47,231 nt of DNA from Cellvibrionaceae bacterium (GTDB lineage: Bacteria > Pseudomonadota > Gammaproteobacteria > Pseudomonadales > Cellvibrionaceae): the NCBI GenBank assembly GCA_021151695.1, contig JAGKWU010000024.1, forward strand, positions 1-47,231. Direction: 5' to 3'. Positions 16,605 to 25,951 of the stretch are shown piece after piece (the first letter of the stretch is position 1; each line of letters opens with the position of its first letter). The translations under genes were made by a program, and so were the position numbers. Below the pieces are notes generated by a model. It made no database searches. It worked only from the letters and a program-made list of their open reading frames with translations, and was not told the origin of the DNA.

Positions 16605-17458
16605 TGTCTGTTATTCTACCTCCTCAACCTAGTAATGTTCCACCAGATCATGCCTTTTGGAATGACTGGTACAACAAACTAAGAGTTATTATTAATGGTA
16701 TTGCTACTTCTATCAGTTGGACTAATCTAAACTTTACTGGTTCTAAAATAGAAGATATTGTTAGTAGACAACATAATAAACTCCAAAGTATACAGGGAGG
16801 AGCTACTAATGATTACTACCATCTTACAAATGCAGAGCATACATCAGTAACAGCTTTAGCTAATCCTAATGTTGTATCTAGTGGTCTAGATATGACTATT
16901 ACAGCTAAGACACCATCTACTACCCAAGATGGTGGTACAGTTTCTATTATTGCGCAAGCTGCAGTAGGGACAAATAAAAATGGTGGTCAAATCACCATTG
17001 CTGCTGGTAATGGAGGTACTGGTGCCGGTACAGCCGGTGGAGCAGTTCAATTTAATGCTGGTGACGGGGTAGCTACAGGTGGGCAAGTTGCTTTTATTGC
17101 TGGTGCTTCTACTGGAACAGGTAGTAATGGAGGTAACTTTATCCTGAATGCTGGAGCTTCATTTGGAGCAGGCGGATTTGGAGGAGATGCTATTTTAGCT
17201 GGCGGTTCAGGTAGTACTCCTGGTAGCGCAAAAATGGTAACTCCTTCCAATGTAGACGGTGTAGTAGTAACAGAAACTAGTGGTACTACACTACTTGGAC
17301 TATACGGTGTTACCCCAACTGCACAACATACTACAGCTAGTGCTTCTGCCACATTCGTAGCCAATGCTGGTACAGCTGTTAATACTCTATCAACATTCGA
17401 TGGTTATACTATTGCAAAAGTAGTTAAAGCTTTACGAGATGTTGGAATTTTACAATAA
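16604..17458 (+). CDS. tail fibre-like protein with glycine-rich repeat sheet
   Basis: 284 residues. Residues 57-82 carry HNKLQSIQGG and YYHLTNAEH, a linker seen in many phage tail fibres. Residues 100-205 form a run of strands such as NGGQITIAAGNGG, GGAVQFNAGDG and GGQVAFIAGAS, a repetitive beta-solenoid of about 16-residue periods. The C-terminus is helical (TIAKVVKALRDVGIL). It is a structural component or fibre accessory; no catalytic motif is visible. It overlaps the hub stop by one base. Confidence 0.62.
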   Translation: MSVILPPQPSNVPPDHAFWNDWYNKLRVIINGIATSISWTNLNFTGSKIEDIVSRQHNKLQSIQGGATNDYYHLTNAEHTSVTALANPNVVSSGLDMTITAKTPSTTQDGGTVSIIAQAAVGTNKNGGQITIAAGNGGTGAGTAGGAVQFNAGDGVATGGQVAFIAGASTGTGSNGGNFILNAGASFGAGGFGGDAILAGGSGSTPGSAKMVTPSNVDGVVVTETSGTTLLGLYGVTPTAQHTTASASATFVANAGTAVNTLSTFDGYTIAKVVKALRDVGILQ

Positions 17459-17466
17459 GGACTATC

Positions 17467-18894
17467 ATGGGATGGTTTAGTGACTTCGTAAGTGATCCTG
17501 TAGGAAGACTTACAAAAGATGTTGAAGATACTGGAGAGTTTCTAGATAACGCTCAAAAACGTATTATTCAATATGGTAGAGATAACATAGATCAGCTACT
17601 AGCCAATGTTGACGACATGGCAAAAGCGACTATGGATTATGGTGAAAACATATGGCATAATACATGGGATGGCGCAAATAATATTGTTAAGCATCCATTA
17701 AACGTAAATACATACTCTGATAATTTTAATAACTGGATCGATAATGAAAACGATTACGGTGATAAAATGTTTGGAGACGGTGGTTGGATTAAAGCAGGGG
17801 CCAATATGCTCTCCTCTGGCAATCCTTTTGTGGGAGCAGGCAATCTTGCTTATCAATTAGATGCAGCAGCTTCTGACAGCCCCTACGACCCTGGACTAAC
17901 TGGTCCAGTTTCTAACTTAGCTGGTATGTACGACATAGGTAACTCTCTAGCCAATTCTGGAGGTACTCCATCTGTTCCAGATGCAAGTGCTGCCAGCAAC
18001 ACTGTGGACGCCACAACAATGAATCCTAATATTCCTAATTTTGAATACGATCCTTCGTATGATGCTACTGCTGCTGGTACTGGTAGTGGAGCCTATTCTC
18101 AAACACTACAACAAGACCCATTGCTTAATTACAGTGGAACTAATGGTTCTGTATCTCCTTTGCTTGGCACTAGTACATCACCTTCATACGATTTCTCTAC
18201 GTTAAATAACGCCTGGAATTCATTTCAAAATCTGACTGATACAAAAGCAGCTAGACTTGGTGCCACTGCTCTTGGTGTCGTGTCTCCTGAAGCAGGTGTT
18301 GTAGCCTCTGGGTTGATGGGAGCAGGTACAGGTGACTTCAGTCCATTTATGAAAGGGTTAGGCCAACTTTGGATTACTAACCAAGGACAACGTCGTCAGC
18401 AAAGGTTCATTAACAATATGAATGACCAAGTTAACCAGATCAATAGAATCTATTCCCCTGATGGTGAATACTCTAAGGCTCTGGAACAACGCTTGGCTAG
18501 ACAAGATGCTGCCTCTGGTAGACGTAGTCAATTTGGAGCTAGACAGGCAGAACTTATGGGGCAACTTGCTGATAAACGAGCAGCTACAGCAGCACCTGTT
18601 CTAAACGCTCTAGGATCAGCCCAAATGCAAAAAGCTGTCTCAGAACAGCAAGCATTGGATCAGGCACGTATCGGTAGTTTGATGCAAGCTTATCAGGAAT
18701 ACAAACGTCCTGAACTTCCAGTAGCAAGCACACAAACAATCCAATCTCCAAATGCACAAGGCTTTAAACTCAGTGACATTGGAAGTTATTTTGGTGGAAG
18801 TTCTGCTCCACCTGTGGCAACACAAGCTACTACTAATCCATTATATAATCTGCAAGATGAAAACACTCGTAGATACAAACTTGGGAGTTATTAA
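17467..18894 (+). CDS. ejection (internal virion) protein A-type
   Basis: 475 residues. The N-terminal 100 residues are Asp/Asn/Trp-rich, the centre is Gly/Ser/Thr-rich, and the region from about 300 to 420 is Gln/Arg/Ala-rich helix. It heads three consecutive large genes before lysozyme, the usual place of internal virion proteins that are expelled with the DNA to build a conduit through the cell envelope. Only position and composition support this. The stop overlaps the next ATG (TAATG). Confidence 0.55.
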   Translation: MGWFSDFVSDPVGRLTKDVEDTGEFLDNAQKRIIQYGRDNIDQLLANVDDMAKATMDYGENIWHNTWDGANNIVKHPLNVNTYSDNFNNWIDNENDYGDKMFGDGGWIKAGANMLSSGNPFVGAGNLAYQLDAAASDSPYDPGLTGPVSNLAGMYDIGNSLANSGGTPSVPDASAASNTVDATTMNPNIPNFEYDPSYDATAAGTGSGAYSQTLQQDPLLNYSGTNGSVSPLLGTSTSPSYDFSTLNNAWNSFQNLTDTKAARLGATALGVVSPEAGVVASGLMGAGTGDFSPFMKGLGQLWITNQGQRRQQRFINNMNDQVNQINRIYSPDGEYSKALEQRLARQDAASGRRSQFGARQAELMGQLADKRAATAAPVLNALGSAQMQKAVSEQQALDQARIGSLMQAYQEYKRPELPVASTQTIQSPNAQGFKLSDIGSYFGGSSAPPVATQATTNPLYNLQDENTRRYKLGSY

Positions 18895-19877
18895 TGCCAG
18901 TAGCTCAATATCCTACTAACCTAGAAGAAATCATGTCTGGTCGTTCTGTTGCTGCTATGGATATGGCTCTACAACAACAACAACAAGCTAGACTAGCTGA
19001 CCAATTGAGTGCCCAAGAAGCACAGCAAAAGTATCAATTTGCACAAGATCAACATCCACTTGATTTAGATAAAATCCAAGCAGATATCAACCACTCTAAT
19101 GCTAGTACTGGAAATCTTCAAAGTTTGACTGAGGGTAATACTCTTAAGAACAGATTTGATAGAGATACGTATCAATCCAGAATTAACAAAGCGTTGTCAG
19201 ATAATGACACAGAAGTTGCAAAGAATATGGTTGCTCGTAGCAATGCAGTAGCACAGCATATTCATCAACTGGCTGACTATATGGATCAAGGTGGTCAGAT
19301 TCCTCTAGATGCTAATATTCCTGATGAGATTAAAACACTAGCCGCTCAAGGTACTAAAGCCATGAGACAGTACGCTGACCATATCACATTTAGTGATCCA
19401 GCATACCAACGTGATATGAAAAAACTTAGTACTGAGGAAGGTTTCCGCTCTAGCGAACGTAGTAAAGATCGTGATCTTCAACGTGAACTTACTAATCTCA
19501 AATACGACAGTTTGTTTAAGATCGCAGATCAGAAGCTTAAAGGAGCTGCTGGATCTAAAAACTGGCAGCAAGCTTCTATCCAAGCTGATGTACAAGCTGC
19601 TGCTTTGGAAGCTGCTGGACAAACTGAGCAAGCAGCTAATGCTAAAGCATGGGCTGATTACTATAGACAACTTACAATGAACTTGGCTGGTACTAGTAAC
19701 GCTTCTAAGCTTGATCTGGAAGCTGCCTCCAAGGGAGACATTACACGTATGCCACCCCCATCTGTGCCACAAGCACCCGCAGGAGGGGCCCCAGGAGCCG
19801 CTGCAAGCGCACCAATGACTCTACCAGGTGGTATTGTAGTACATGTAAAGAAATCAGGCCCACAGGGCTCTAGATAA
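18894..19877 (+). CDS. ejection (internal virion) protein B-type
   Basis: 327 residues, almost entirely predicted helix, Gln/Ala/Asp/Lys-rich, including a QQQQQARLADQLSAQEAQQ run near residues 28-46. The end is a low-complexity Pro/Ala/Gly segment leading to a short hydrophobic strand (GGIVVHVKK). This is the typical look of DNA-ejection proteins between a tail module and the largest internal virion protein. Its TAA stop forms the ribosome binding site of the next gene. Confidence 0.55.
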   Translation: MPVAQYPTNLEEIMSGRSVAAMDMALQQQQQARLADQLSAQEAQQKYQFAQDQHPLDLDKIQADINHSNASTGNLQSLTEGNTLKNRFDRDTYQSRINKALSDNDTEVAKNMVARSNAVAQHIHQLADYMDQGGQIPLDANIPDEIKTLAAQGTKAMRQYADHITFSDPAYQRDMKKLSTEEGFRSSERSKDRDLQRELTNLKYDSLFKIADQKLKGAAGSKNWQQASIQADVQAAALEAAGQTEQAANAKAWADYYRQLTMNLAGTSNASKLDLEAASKGDITRMPPPSVPQAPAGGAPGAAASAPMTLPGGIVVHVKKSGPQGSR

Positions 19878-19885
19878 GGAAATAG

Positions 19886-22800
19886 ATGCCAACGTATGAA
19901 TTCTCTTTGCCTTCAGGGCAAACATTTGAAGTGGACTCAGAGCATGAGTTAAATGAAGAGCAACTTGCATATGTTGCATCTAACCATCAAAAGTACCTTA
20001 AACCAGAAAGCAATACAGTATCATCAATGATTGGTGATATTCCTGGAGCTTTGAAAGGTGGAGCTGCTGCTGTAGGCGACATCCTTGGTGGGGTTGCTAA
20101 AATCCCAGTGCAAGCAGCATCTGCTGTAATCGGTAAAGTGGCTCGACCTGATCTAAGTTTGAATGAACTCTACGATGCTGCAGGACAGAGTATTGAAGGA
20201 TACACTCCATCATTCGGATCACAGATTGGACCTAATCAAGCTTATGCCACCACCATGAAGCCTGTTGAACTTCTTGGTAAAGGTATCGATACTGCTTCGC
20301 ATGCTTTGTCATTTGGTAATAAGGATGTTGAAGGGGCTTTGCGAATTGCAAGTAACTTTGCTCCTATTCCTTTTGCTGGTAAGGCCAAGTCTTTTGCCAA
20401 AGATATGATTAAGCGTATTGACCCTGGTTTGAAAGAAATTCCACATGATCCAGTTAAAGCTTTGGATGATGTAGCTCCTATTCAACCAGAACCTGTCAAG
20501 TCTGTTGGCATGGAGCAAGCTGCTCCTATTGATCCAGAATACTTAGCACAGCGTAGAGCACAACAAGATGCTTTGCTGCGTCAGGAGCAAGCCAGACAAA
20601 ACGCCGCTGCAGAAGCACAAGATGTTGCAGCACATTATCAGGAACAAGATCGTTTGGCCCGTCAAGCAGACAGCGATCGTTTGGTTAACGAAGTAATGTC
20701 TAGACCTGACCCAGAGATTGCCGCTGCACAAGAACGGCAAGCTCGTGCAGATGCTCTGGTTCAAAACTCTAGAGAATCTACAAAGCCTGTTGCTGAAGAA
20801 GCCCGTGCGGCTAGGGCACAGGAAGAAGCTCAAACACGTATTGCTGCTAGACAACAAGAGTTGGAAAGACAAGTTAGAGAAGCTCGTTCTCGTGAAGATA
20901 TTGAGCGGATCTCTAATGAACAAGAGCAACTCAGACAACAAGCCGAAGAAATCAGACAGCAACAAATTATTGCTGCACAGAAAGCTGAGGCAGCTACCCA
21001 TGTGTCTACTGGTGAGAATGGTGTTGGTGGTGGTAGAACTAGCATTCCTAATGTTCCTAAAGCTGAAGGTCCATTTGGTTCTTTGGGAGTTAGAGAAGCT
21101 CCTATTGTAGAGCCAAGTGTTCCTGAGATTCCTTCAGCATTAAAAGGTGCTGAATATGGAGGCACTGGCACGGGTGCTACTAAGCGTGCTCCAGCTACTG
21201 ATTCTGGTTTGATGGGGATTAAAGCTACTAATGGTATCCACAGTACATTGCGTACAGGTGAAGGTGGAACTGGCAACTCCAGTCCAAAAAGAACTCCAGC
21301 ACCTGTAAACACAGGCTTTAAACGATCAGAGAACCCATTTGGGTCTGTTGGTGGTGTTCCTAGAGGACAACGAGGTGGGATAGACTTTGATGCTATTGCC
21401 AAGGGATTATCTGGAATTAAAAATAGAGTAACAACTGTTTTTGATAAAATTCCAAATATGCGTGATGTTAGAGAATCTATGATTTCTACCTATGGTAAAT
21501 CAGAAGATATTCTATCGGCAGCTTTGTCTCATGGTAAGGATATTAAATCTCTAGTTAATGAAAACTTCAGAGCAGGAATGTCTAATACCTCCGTGTTTTT
21601 GAATCACCCATTGCTAAGAGACATTGGTAATCTATTCCAGACTGCAGCAAAGCGGACAGACGTAAATATCAAACAATTTGTAGAACCAGCACAGAATTCA
21701 TTGGTAGACATGCGCAAGTCTTCTCCAAAAGAGTATGACCAATTGTATCGTCTGTTTATGAAAGAAATGCAAGAAGGTCGTGCATTTACGCCAGATCAAT
21801 TAGCTCAAGCTAAGTTTACTCCAGAGCAGATTAAAACATACCAAGAAATTCGTAGTATGTTTAAGCAGGCTGCTGAGGAACAGAATAAGGTACTTAAAGC
21901 TAAAAATCTTCCAGAGTTGTCTGAGCAAGATCACTATGTTGCTTCAAGACGTGTTGGTGACCATGCACAATACTTCTATGATTCTAAGGGTAGACTTGTA
22001 TGGATGACGAAGGATTTGTCCAAGCGTCAAGCAGAAAGCACAGCAAAATGGATTCATGATAATGTTCCAGAAGTAGATAAATCTAAAACTCAATATGAGT
22101 ACATGAAATCTACTGGACATGTAGAAGATCCTGCTGCTTCATTTTCTTCCATGATTCTTAGATTTGGTGACGAGCCTATTGCAAAGCAAATTAAAGAGGC
22201 TATGTTGGCAAAGGATTCAGCTTCTGCTATCACTAAATTTGGACAACAAAACCATTTTAAGCATAAGTCGGGTATCCGTGGCTTTGAAGGTGATAGACCT
22301 TGGAAATCTGTTAGAGAGAATGCTGACGATATGTTCGCTCAACAGATGCATTATGCAAAGAATGCTTTCTCATGGGCAGAACTTAATAATGCTTCTACTA
22401 TTGCTTCTAAGGTATTGAAAGATGAAAAGTTGGTAGCTACACAGCCAAACGTAGTGAAACATGCCAATGACTATATCAATAGATATATGGGACGAGGAGA
22501 AGGGATCGGTTGGAACATTGACTCTTATCTAGGTAAGATGTTGTTTGGCCAATCAGGGTCCACAGTGCGTAAAGTCACTAACTCTTTCAAGCAGCTTTGG
22601 ACTACTCAGAAAATGGTTACTAACTCTGGCAACGCTGTCCAGAACTTAATCCAACCAGTGAATACCCTTCCGTTCCATCAGATCCTATCACAAAGAGGAT
22701 TTGAGCACGATGCAGGGAAGACGTTTGCTTTGACTATGGCTGATACACTTGGGGGTATGGCATATCATTACGGGGATGGATCATTGGCAAAACCATTGAC

Positions 22801-24109
22801 TTCACTAGGTATGGATGCAACTAGGTATGCAGAAGATAATCACATTCTTTCTAGATCACCATATGACGAACAAAGAACTATTGAGTCTACACACATTCCA
22901 GTGCTGTCTACAGTTGAACGTGTAGGTAGAGAGGTAAACCAGGCCACTAACAAACCTGCAAACTTCGCTGCTTTTATGAGCTTTGTGCATCATCTGGACC
23001 AATCTGGAAAATTTAAATCTAGAATGGAACTATTCCAAGAAGCTGAACGCTGGATGAATGCCTCTATGGTTGATCCAAGACCAGGGGAACGCCCATTTAT
23101 TGTTCAAGATTTGGGTTCTGTAGGTAGCCTTGCTTATGGTTTACAATCCTATGTTACTAACAAGTTTAACTCGTTAGCTGGATTTTATAATCATGCTAGA
23201 GAACAAGGTGGCGTTTCTGGGTACAAACCGTTGATGACTGCTATTTCCACTGATGTAGCTTTAGCTGGTGTTAAAGGATTTATTCCTGTAGCTTTGTATA
23301 TGGAGATTGCAAATCTTGTCAATTCTAATAGTGACAGTGACTGGCTACCAGATATGCGGAATGCCTTAATGAAGCTAGGAGATGGTATTGGAAATGCTGT
23401 CTCTGAAGCCACTGGTAATGAGCAGTATGGACAGTATGCAAAAGATGCTACAGCCACAGGTATTCCTGGTGTCATTGTTGGGAATACTATCGGAGATCGG
23501 GCTATGGATTTAGGTCCTAGATTTGGTGGATTGCCTTCTATTCCTGGTATTGGTATGGTGGCAGATGTGGCAGATCAAGCCAAACGAGTTGGTAAAGGTG
23601 TTCAGGACCTAGTAGGTGGTGATACCACTGGTGCTTGGGATATTGCTCAAACACTAGCTCCAGTTGGGGTAGCTAAGGGATCTGTAGAAATTGCTGGTCC
23701 GTATAGCTCTGATAAAGTGAATGATATTAAACCATCTTCACATGACTTTACTGGATATAAGCGTGATGCTACTGATAAGCTTTTTAAAGCAATTGGTGTC
23801 CCTTCTCTGAAGGAGAACACAGCTAAGGAAAGTGCCTATGAGTATAGCAGACTTAGTAAAGTAGATCGCACAAGATTAGACAACTTTGCTAACAATGCTG
23901 CTCGTGATCTTGTTCGTGGACAACCAGTTAACAAGATGGAAATTGCCAGAATGTTCAAGTTGTATCCTGACCAAGCTGAGATGGCTATTACTAAAGCAGT
24001 AGATACGAATCTCAATAGGGCAGTAATGCCAGCAGAGCAATACAACACAGTTAAAGCTAAAACTTTAGCTGACCTAGACAGATTGAAGAGGGTGTATGGA
24101 ACTAAGTGA
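19886..24109 (+). CDS. large internal virion/ejection protein
   Basis: 1407 residues, the largest protein here. The N-terminus has FSLPSGQTFEVDSEHELNEE, a short module found at the start of phage internal virion proteins, then a small-residue-rich, membrane-compatible segment (about 50-100). A long Gln/Arg/Glu helical region follows (about 200-380), then a Gly/Pro linker and a mixed C-terminal body with Gly-rich hydrophobic stretches near 1100-1250. It is likely ejected early to cross the envelope. No transglycosylase catalytic motif was recognised. It overlaps lysozyme by 14 bases. Confidence 0.65.
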   Translation: MPTYEFSLPSGQTFEVDSEHELNEEQLAYVASNHQKYLKPESNTVSSMIGDIPGALKGGAAAVGDILGGVAKIPVQAASAVIGKVARPDLSLNELYDAAGQSIEGYTPSFGSQIGPNQAYATTMKPVELLGKGIDTASHALSFGNKDVEGALRIASNFAPIPFAGKAKSFAKDMIKRIDPGLKEIPHDPVKALDDVAPIQPEPVKSVGMEQAAPIDPEYLAQRRAQQDALLRQEQARQNAAAEAQDVAAHYQEQDRLARQADSDRLVNEVMSRPDPEIAAAQERQARADALVQNSRESTKPVAEEARAARAQEEAQTRIAARQQELERQVREARSREDIERISNEQEQLRQQAEEIRQQQIIAAQKAEAATHVSTGENGVGGGRTSIPNVPKAEGPFGSLGVREAPIVEPSVPEIPSALKGAEYGGTGTGATKRAPATDSGLMGIKATNGIHSTLRTGEGGTGNSSPKRTPAPVNTGFKRSENPFGSVGGVPRGQRGGIDFDAIAKGLSGIKNRVTTVFDKIPNMRDVRESMISTYGKSEDILSAALSHGKDIKSLVNENFRAGMSNTSVFLNHPLLRDIGNLFQTAAKRTDVNIKQFVEPAQNSLVDMRKSSPKEYDQLYRLFMKEMQEGRAFTPDQLAQAKFTPEQIKTYQEIRSMFKQAAEEQNKVLKAKNLPELSEQDHYVASRRVGDHAQYFYDSKGRLVWMTKDLSKRQAESTAKWIHDNVPEVDKSKTQYEYMKSTGHVEDPAASFSSMILRFGDEPIAKQIKEAMLAKDSASAITKFGQQNHFKHKSGIRGFEGDRPWKSVRENADDMFAQQMHYAKNAFSWAELNNASTIASKVLKDEKLVATQPNVVKHANDYINRYMGRGEGIGWNIDSYLGKMLFGQSGSTVRKVTNSFKQLWTTQKMVTNSGNAVQNLIQPVNTLPFHQILSQRGFEHDAGKTFALTMADTLGGMAYHYGDGSLAKPLTSLGMDATRYAEDNHILSRSPYDEQRTIESTHIPVLSTVERVGREVNQATNKPANFAAFMSFVHHLDQSGKFKSRMELFQEAERWMNASMVDPRPGERPFIVQDLGSVGSLAYGLQSYVTNKFNSLAGFYNHAREQGGVSGYKPLMTAISTDVALAGVKGFIPVALYMEIANLVNSNSDSDWLPDMRNALMKLGDGIGNAVSEATGNEQYGQYAKDATATGIPGVIVGNTIGDRAMDLGPRFGGLPSIPGIGMVADVADQAKRVGKGVQDLVGGDTTGAWDIAQTLAPVGVAKGSVEIAGPYSSDKVNDIKPSSHDFTGYKRDATDKLFKAIGVPSLKENTAKESAYEYSRLSKVDRTRLDNFANNAARDLVRGQPVNKMEIARMFKLYPDQAEMAITKAVDTNLNRAVMPAEQYNTVKAKTLADLDRLKRVYGTK

Positions 24110-24533
24110 ACAAGGACTAAAGCTTATCAAGGAAGCTGAAGGCTTCAGGGCTAAGGCGTACCAGGATACAGGAGGTATCTGGACCGTTGGTTATGGTACT
24201 ACCAGGATCGATGGAAGACCTGTTAATAAGACTGATGTTGTGGATGAGGGTAAAGCGACAACTTTACTAAAGACTGACGTTGCATCAGCTTGTGAAGCAG
24301 TAAAGCGGCTAGTGACGGTTCCGATTAACCAGAACCAATTTGATGCCTTGGTTGATTTTGTTTATAATCTTGGTGCAGGTTCTCTACAAAAGAGTACTCT
24401 GCTCAAGAAACTAAATCAAAAGGATTATGTTGGAGCCTCGAATGAGTTTCCGAAATGGGTGTTTGATAACGGTGTAGTCGTTAAAGGACTTGTTATCAGA
24501 CGGGGTAAAGACAAATTTCTATTTAATACATAA
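24096..24533 (+). CDS. endolysin, T4-type lysozyme (GH24)
   Basis: 145-residue muramidase that cleaves the glycan backbone of peptidoglycan at lysis. The catalytic arrangement E-8-D-5-T is present: Glu15 in EAEGF, Asp24 in YQDTGG, and Thr30 in WTVGYGTT. The NQFDALVDFVYNLGAG segment is the conserved core of P22/lambda-R21 type enzymes. No signal peptide or SAR anchor is apparent, so export would need a holin. It is the last gene of the rightward operon and is followed by a strong terminator. Confidence 0.93.
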   Translation: MELSEQGLKLIKEAEGFRAKAYQDTGGIWTVGYGTTRIDGRPVNKTDVVDEGKATTLLKTDVASACEAVKRLVTVPINQNQFDALVDFVYNLGAGSLQKSTLLKKLNQKDYVGASNEFPKWVFDNGVVVKGLVIRRGKDKFLFNT

Positions 24534-24534
24534 T

Positions 24535-24561
24535 AAGGGGCCCCTTCGGGCCCCTTTTTTT
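24535..24561 (+). terminator. strong rho-independent terminator between converging operons
   Basis: AAGGGGCCC (24535-24543) and GGGCCCCTT (24548-24556) form a perfect nine-pair stem with the loop CTTC, followed by a T run to 24561. It ends the virion operon just after lysozyme and touches the stop codon of the leftward HslV-like gene. The opposite strand lacks a good T run, so leftward termination is likely weak. Confidence 0.92.
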
Positions 24562-25000
24562 ATGTCAAAAACAATTTAACTTTAGAGCCAGTGTGGGAGT
24601 CATGTTTAGAAGCAATCTTGATCGCATCTGAAACATTACTACCAGCAGCTAAAGCACCTGCGGCATATGGGGCACCAGAGCCAATAGTGTAATACTTGTC
24701 CTTAATCTCAATCCAATTAACTGGGTTGTAGAATGTGAACATCTTTTTATCTTTAGTTAGTACTACAAACTCTGCGTGATCTTTACCCCTAGGCACTTTC
24801 TCTGTTGGATCTACCAACCAATTAAGTACCTCTTGAATACGATTAACTGATCCTGCGTAGCCAACATAGAATGGCTTCGGATATAGGACAGGCACATTCA
24901 TTTCTACGATCTTAGTTGAACCTTCAAATTTGTACCCAGAAGAATGAGTAAACTGCAAGTCACAGCCGATTTCATTCTTAGTCATCGCAATAGTTGTCAA
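24560..25000 (-). CDS. HslV/proteasome-like Ntn peptidase
   Basis: 146 residues with an HslV-like plan. After Met removal the chain begins TTIAMTKNEIG, matching HslV's catalytic Thr1 (TTIV). A Lys about 29 residues on may match HslV Lys33. YVGYAGSVNRIQEV resembles the GFAGGTADA segment, and GSGAPYAAGALAAG matches HslV's GSGGPYA. The HslV Asp17 position is not clearly kept. The start is TTG 25000, chosen because GGAGG lies seven bases upstream within the RNR beta end; a later ATG would remove Thr1. It could form a peptidase ring with host HslU. Partner and substrate are unknown. Confidence 0.75.
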   Translation of the reverse strand: MTTIAMTKNEIGCDLQFTHSSGYKFEGSTKIVEMNVPVLYPKPFYVGYAGSVNRIQEVLNWLVDPTEKVPRGKDHAEFVVLTKDKKMFTFYNPVNWIEIKDKYYTIGSGAPYAAGALAAGSNVSDAIKIASKHDSHTGSKVKLFLT

Positions 25001-25951
25001 TTAATAGCCTCCGGCGTAGTCACCTACCATACTATTTTTAGAGTAGGAGACTGTATTTGTTTCAAAAAAGTTTTCAACTGTGTTGGAGCTTGTCAGCCAG
25101 TCCAACCACTCAAACGGATTCTTCTCATGGAATTGTTCTTTGAATCCCAATTGTTGCATCCGATAGTCAGTAACAGCACGGATGTACTGCTTGACTTCTG
25201 TGGAAGTAATACCTTCAATACCACCAACTTTAAATGCTGTATCAATAAACCCATCTTCTAGATTTACTACTGTTCTAGCTTTTTCATAAATCTTCTTCTT
25301 AAAGCTAGTGGTAATAATATCAGGATGCTCTTGACACAATGTTGTAAAGATACTAGCCAACCCCTCTACGTGGATTGACTCGTCTCTAATACTCCACAAG
25401 TTGATATCTGTCATACCAAGCAACTTACCTTGTCTGCTGAAATTAAGCAGCATGGCAAAGCTGGCAAACAGACATACACCCTCTACCAGTACCTGCGTGG
25501 CAATACCCAGAGCAAGACTCTCAACAGTATCATTCGCAACATCAACCATAAAATTGGCTTTTGCAGCCATTTCCTTATACTGTAGAAACTCTTCATAGAA
25601 AGACTCCCCAAAGCCTAAGGTATCATTCAGGAGGGCGTATGCTCGTTGGTGTGTTCCTTCTCTCGCAGCAAACGAGCCGAGCATATTTCGAGCTTCATTA
25701 TTGCGTACCACAGGAATGAGATTATCGTAGTAGTCAAGAGCCACGAGGAAGTCTGAATGGGTAAAGAGGCGAAGAATGCTGCTAATAAAATACTTCTCAG
25801 AATCAGTAATGACTCCAGTTTTCCACTGTTCGACGTCTTGCTGAAGCTTTGCTTCACCTTCATGCCAATGTGCTTCTTCGTGTTTTTTAGTGATCTCCAC
25901 AAATGGAGCATACTTTGGTACATACGTTTTACTATAATCAAGTAGGGACAT
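25001..25951 (-). CDS. nrdB: ribonucleotide reductase class I, beta subunit
   Basis: 316 residues that generate the radical used by the alpha subunit to make dNTPs. All metal ligands are visible: Asp67, Glu98 and His101 (EGTH), Glu157, Glu191 and His194 (ESIH). A tyrosine at 105 lies four residues after His101, as Tyr122 does in E. coli NrdB, so a standard tyrosyl radical is expected. The C-terminus ends in a Gly-Gly-Tyr tail. It overlaps the alpha stop and supplies phage DNA synthesis. Confidence 0.92.
   Translation of the reverse strand: MSLLDYSKTYVPKYAPFVEITKKHEEAHWHEGEAKLQQDVEQWKTGVITDSEKYFISSILRLFTHSDFLVALDYYDNLIPVVRNNEARNMLGSFAAREGTHQRAYALLNDTLGFGESFYEEFLQYKEMAAKANFMVDVANDTVESLALGIATQVLVEGVCLFASFAMLLNFSRQGKLLGMTDINLWSIRDESIHVEGLASIFTTLCQEHPDIITTSFKKKIYEKARTVVNLEDGFIDTAFKVGGIEGITSTEVKQYIRAVTDYRMQQLGFKEQFHEKNPFEWLDWLTSSNTVENFFETNTVSYSKNSMVGDYAGGY

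Noticed and set aside
20830..21402. 190-codon leftward frame within the large ejection protein
   Set aside because: Pro/Ser/Cys-rich antisense shadow of a Gln/Arg/Gly-rich coding region.
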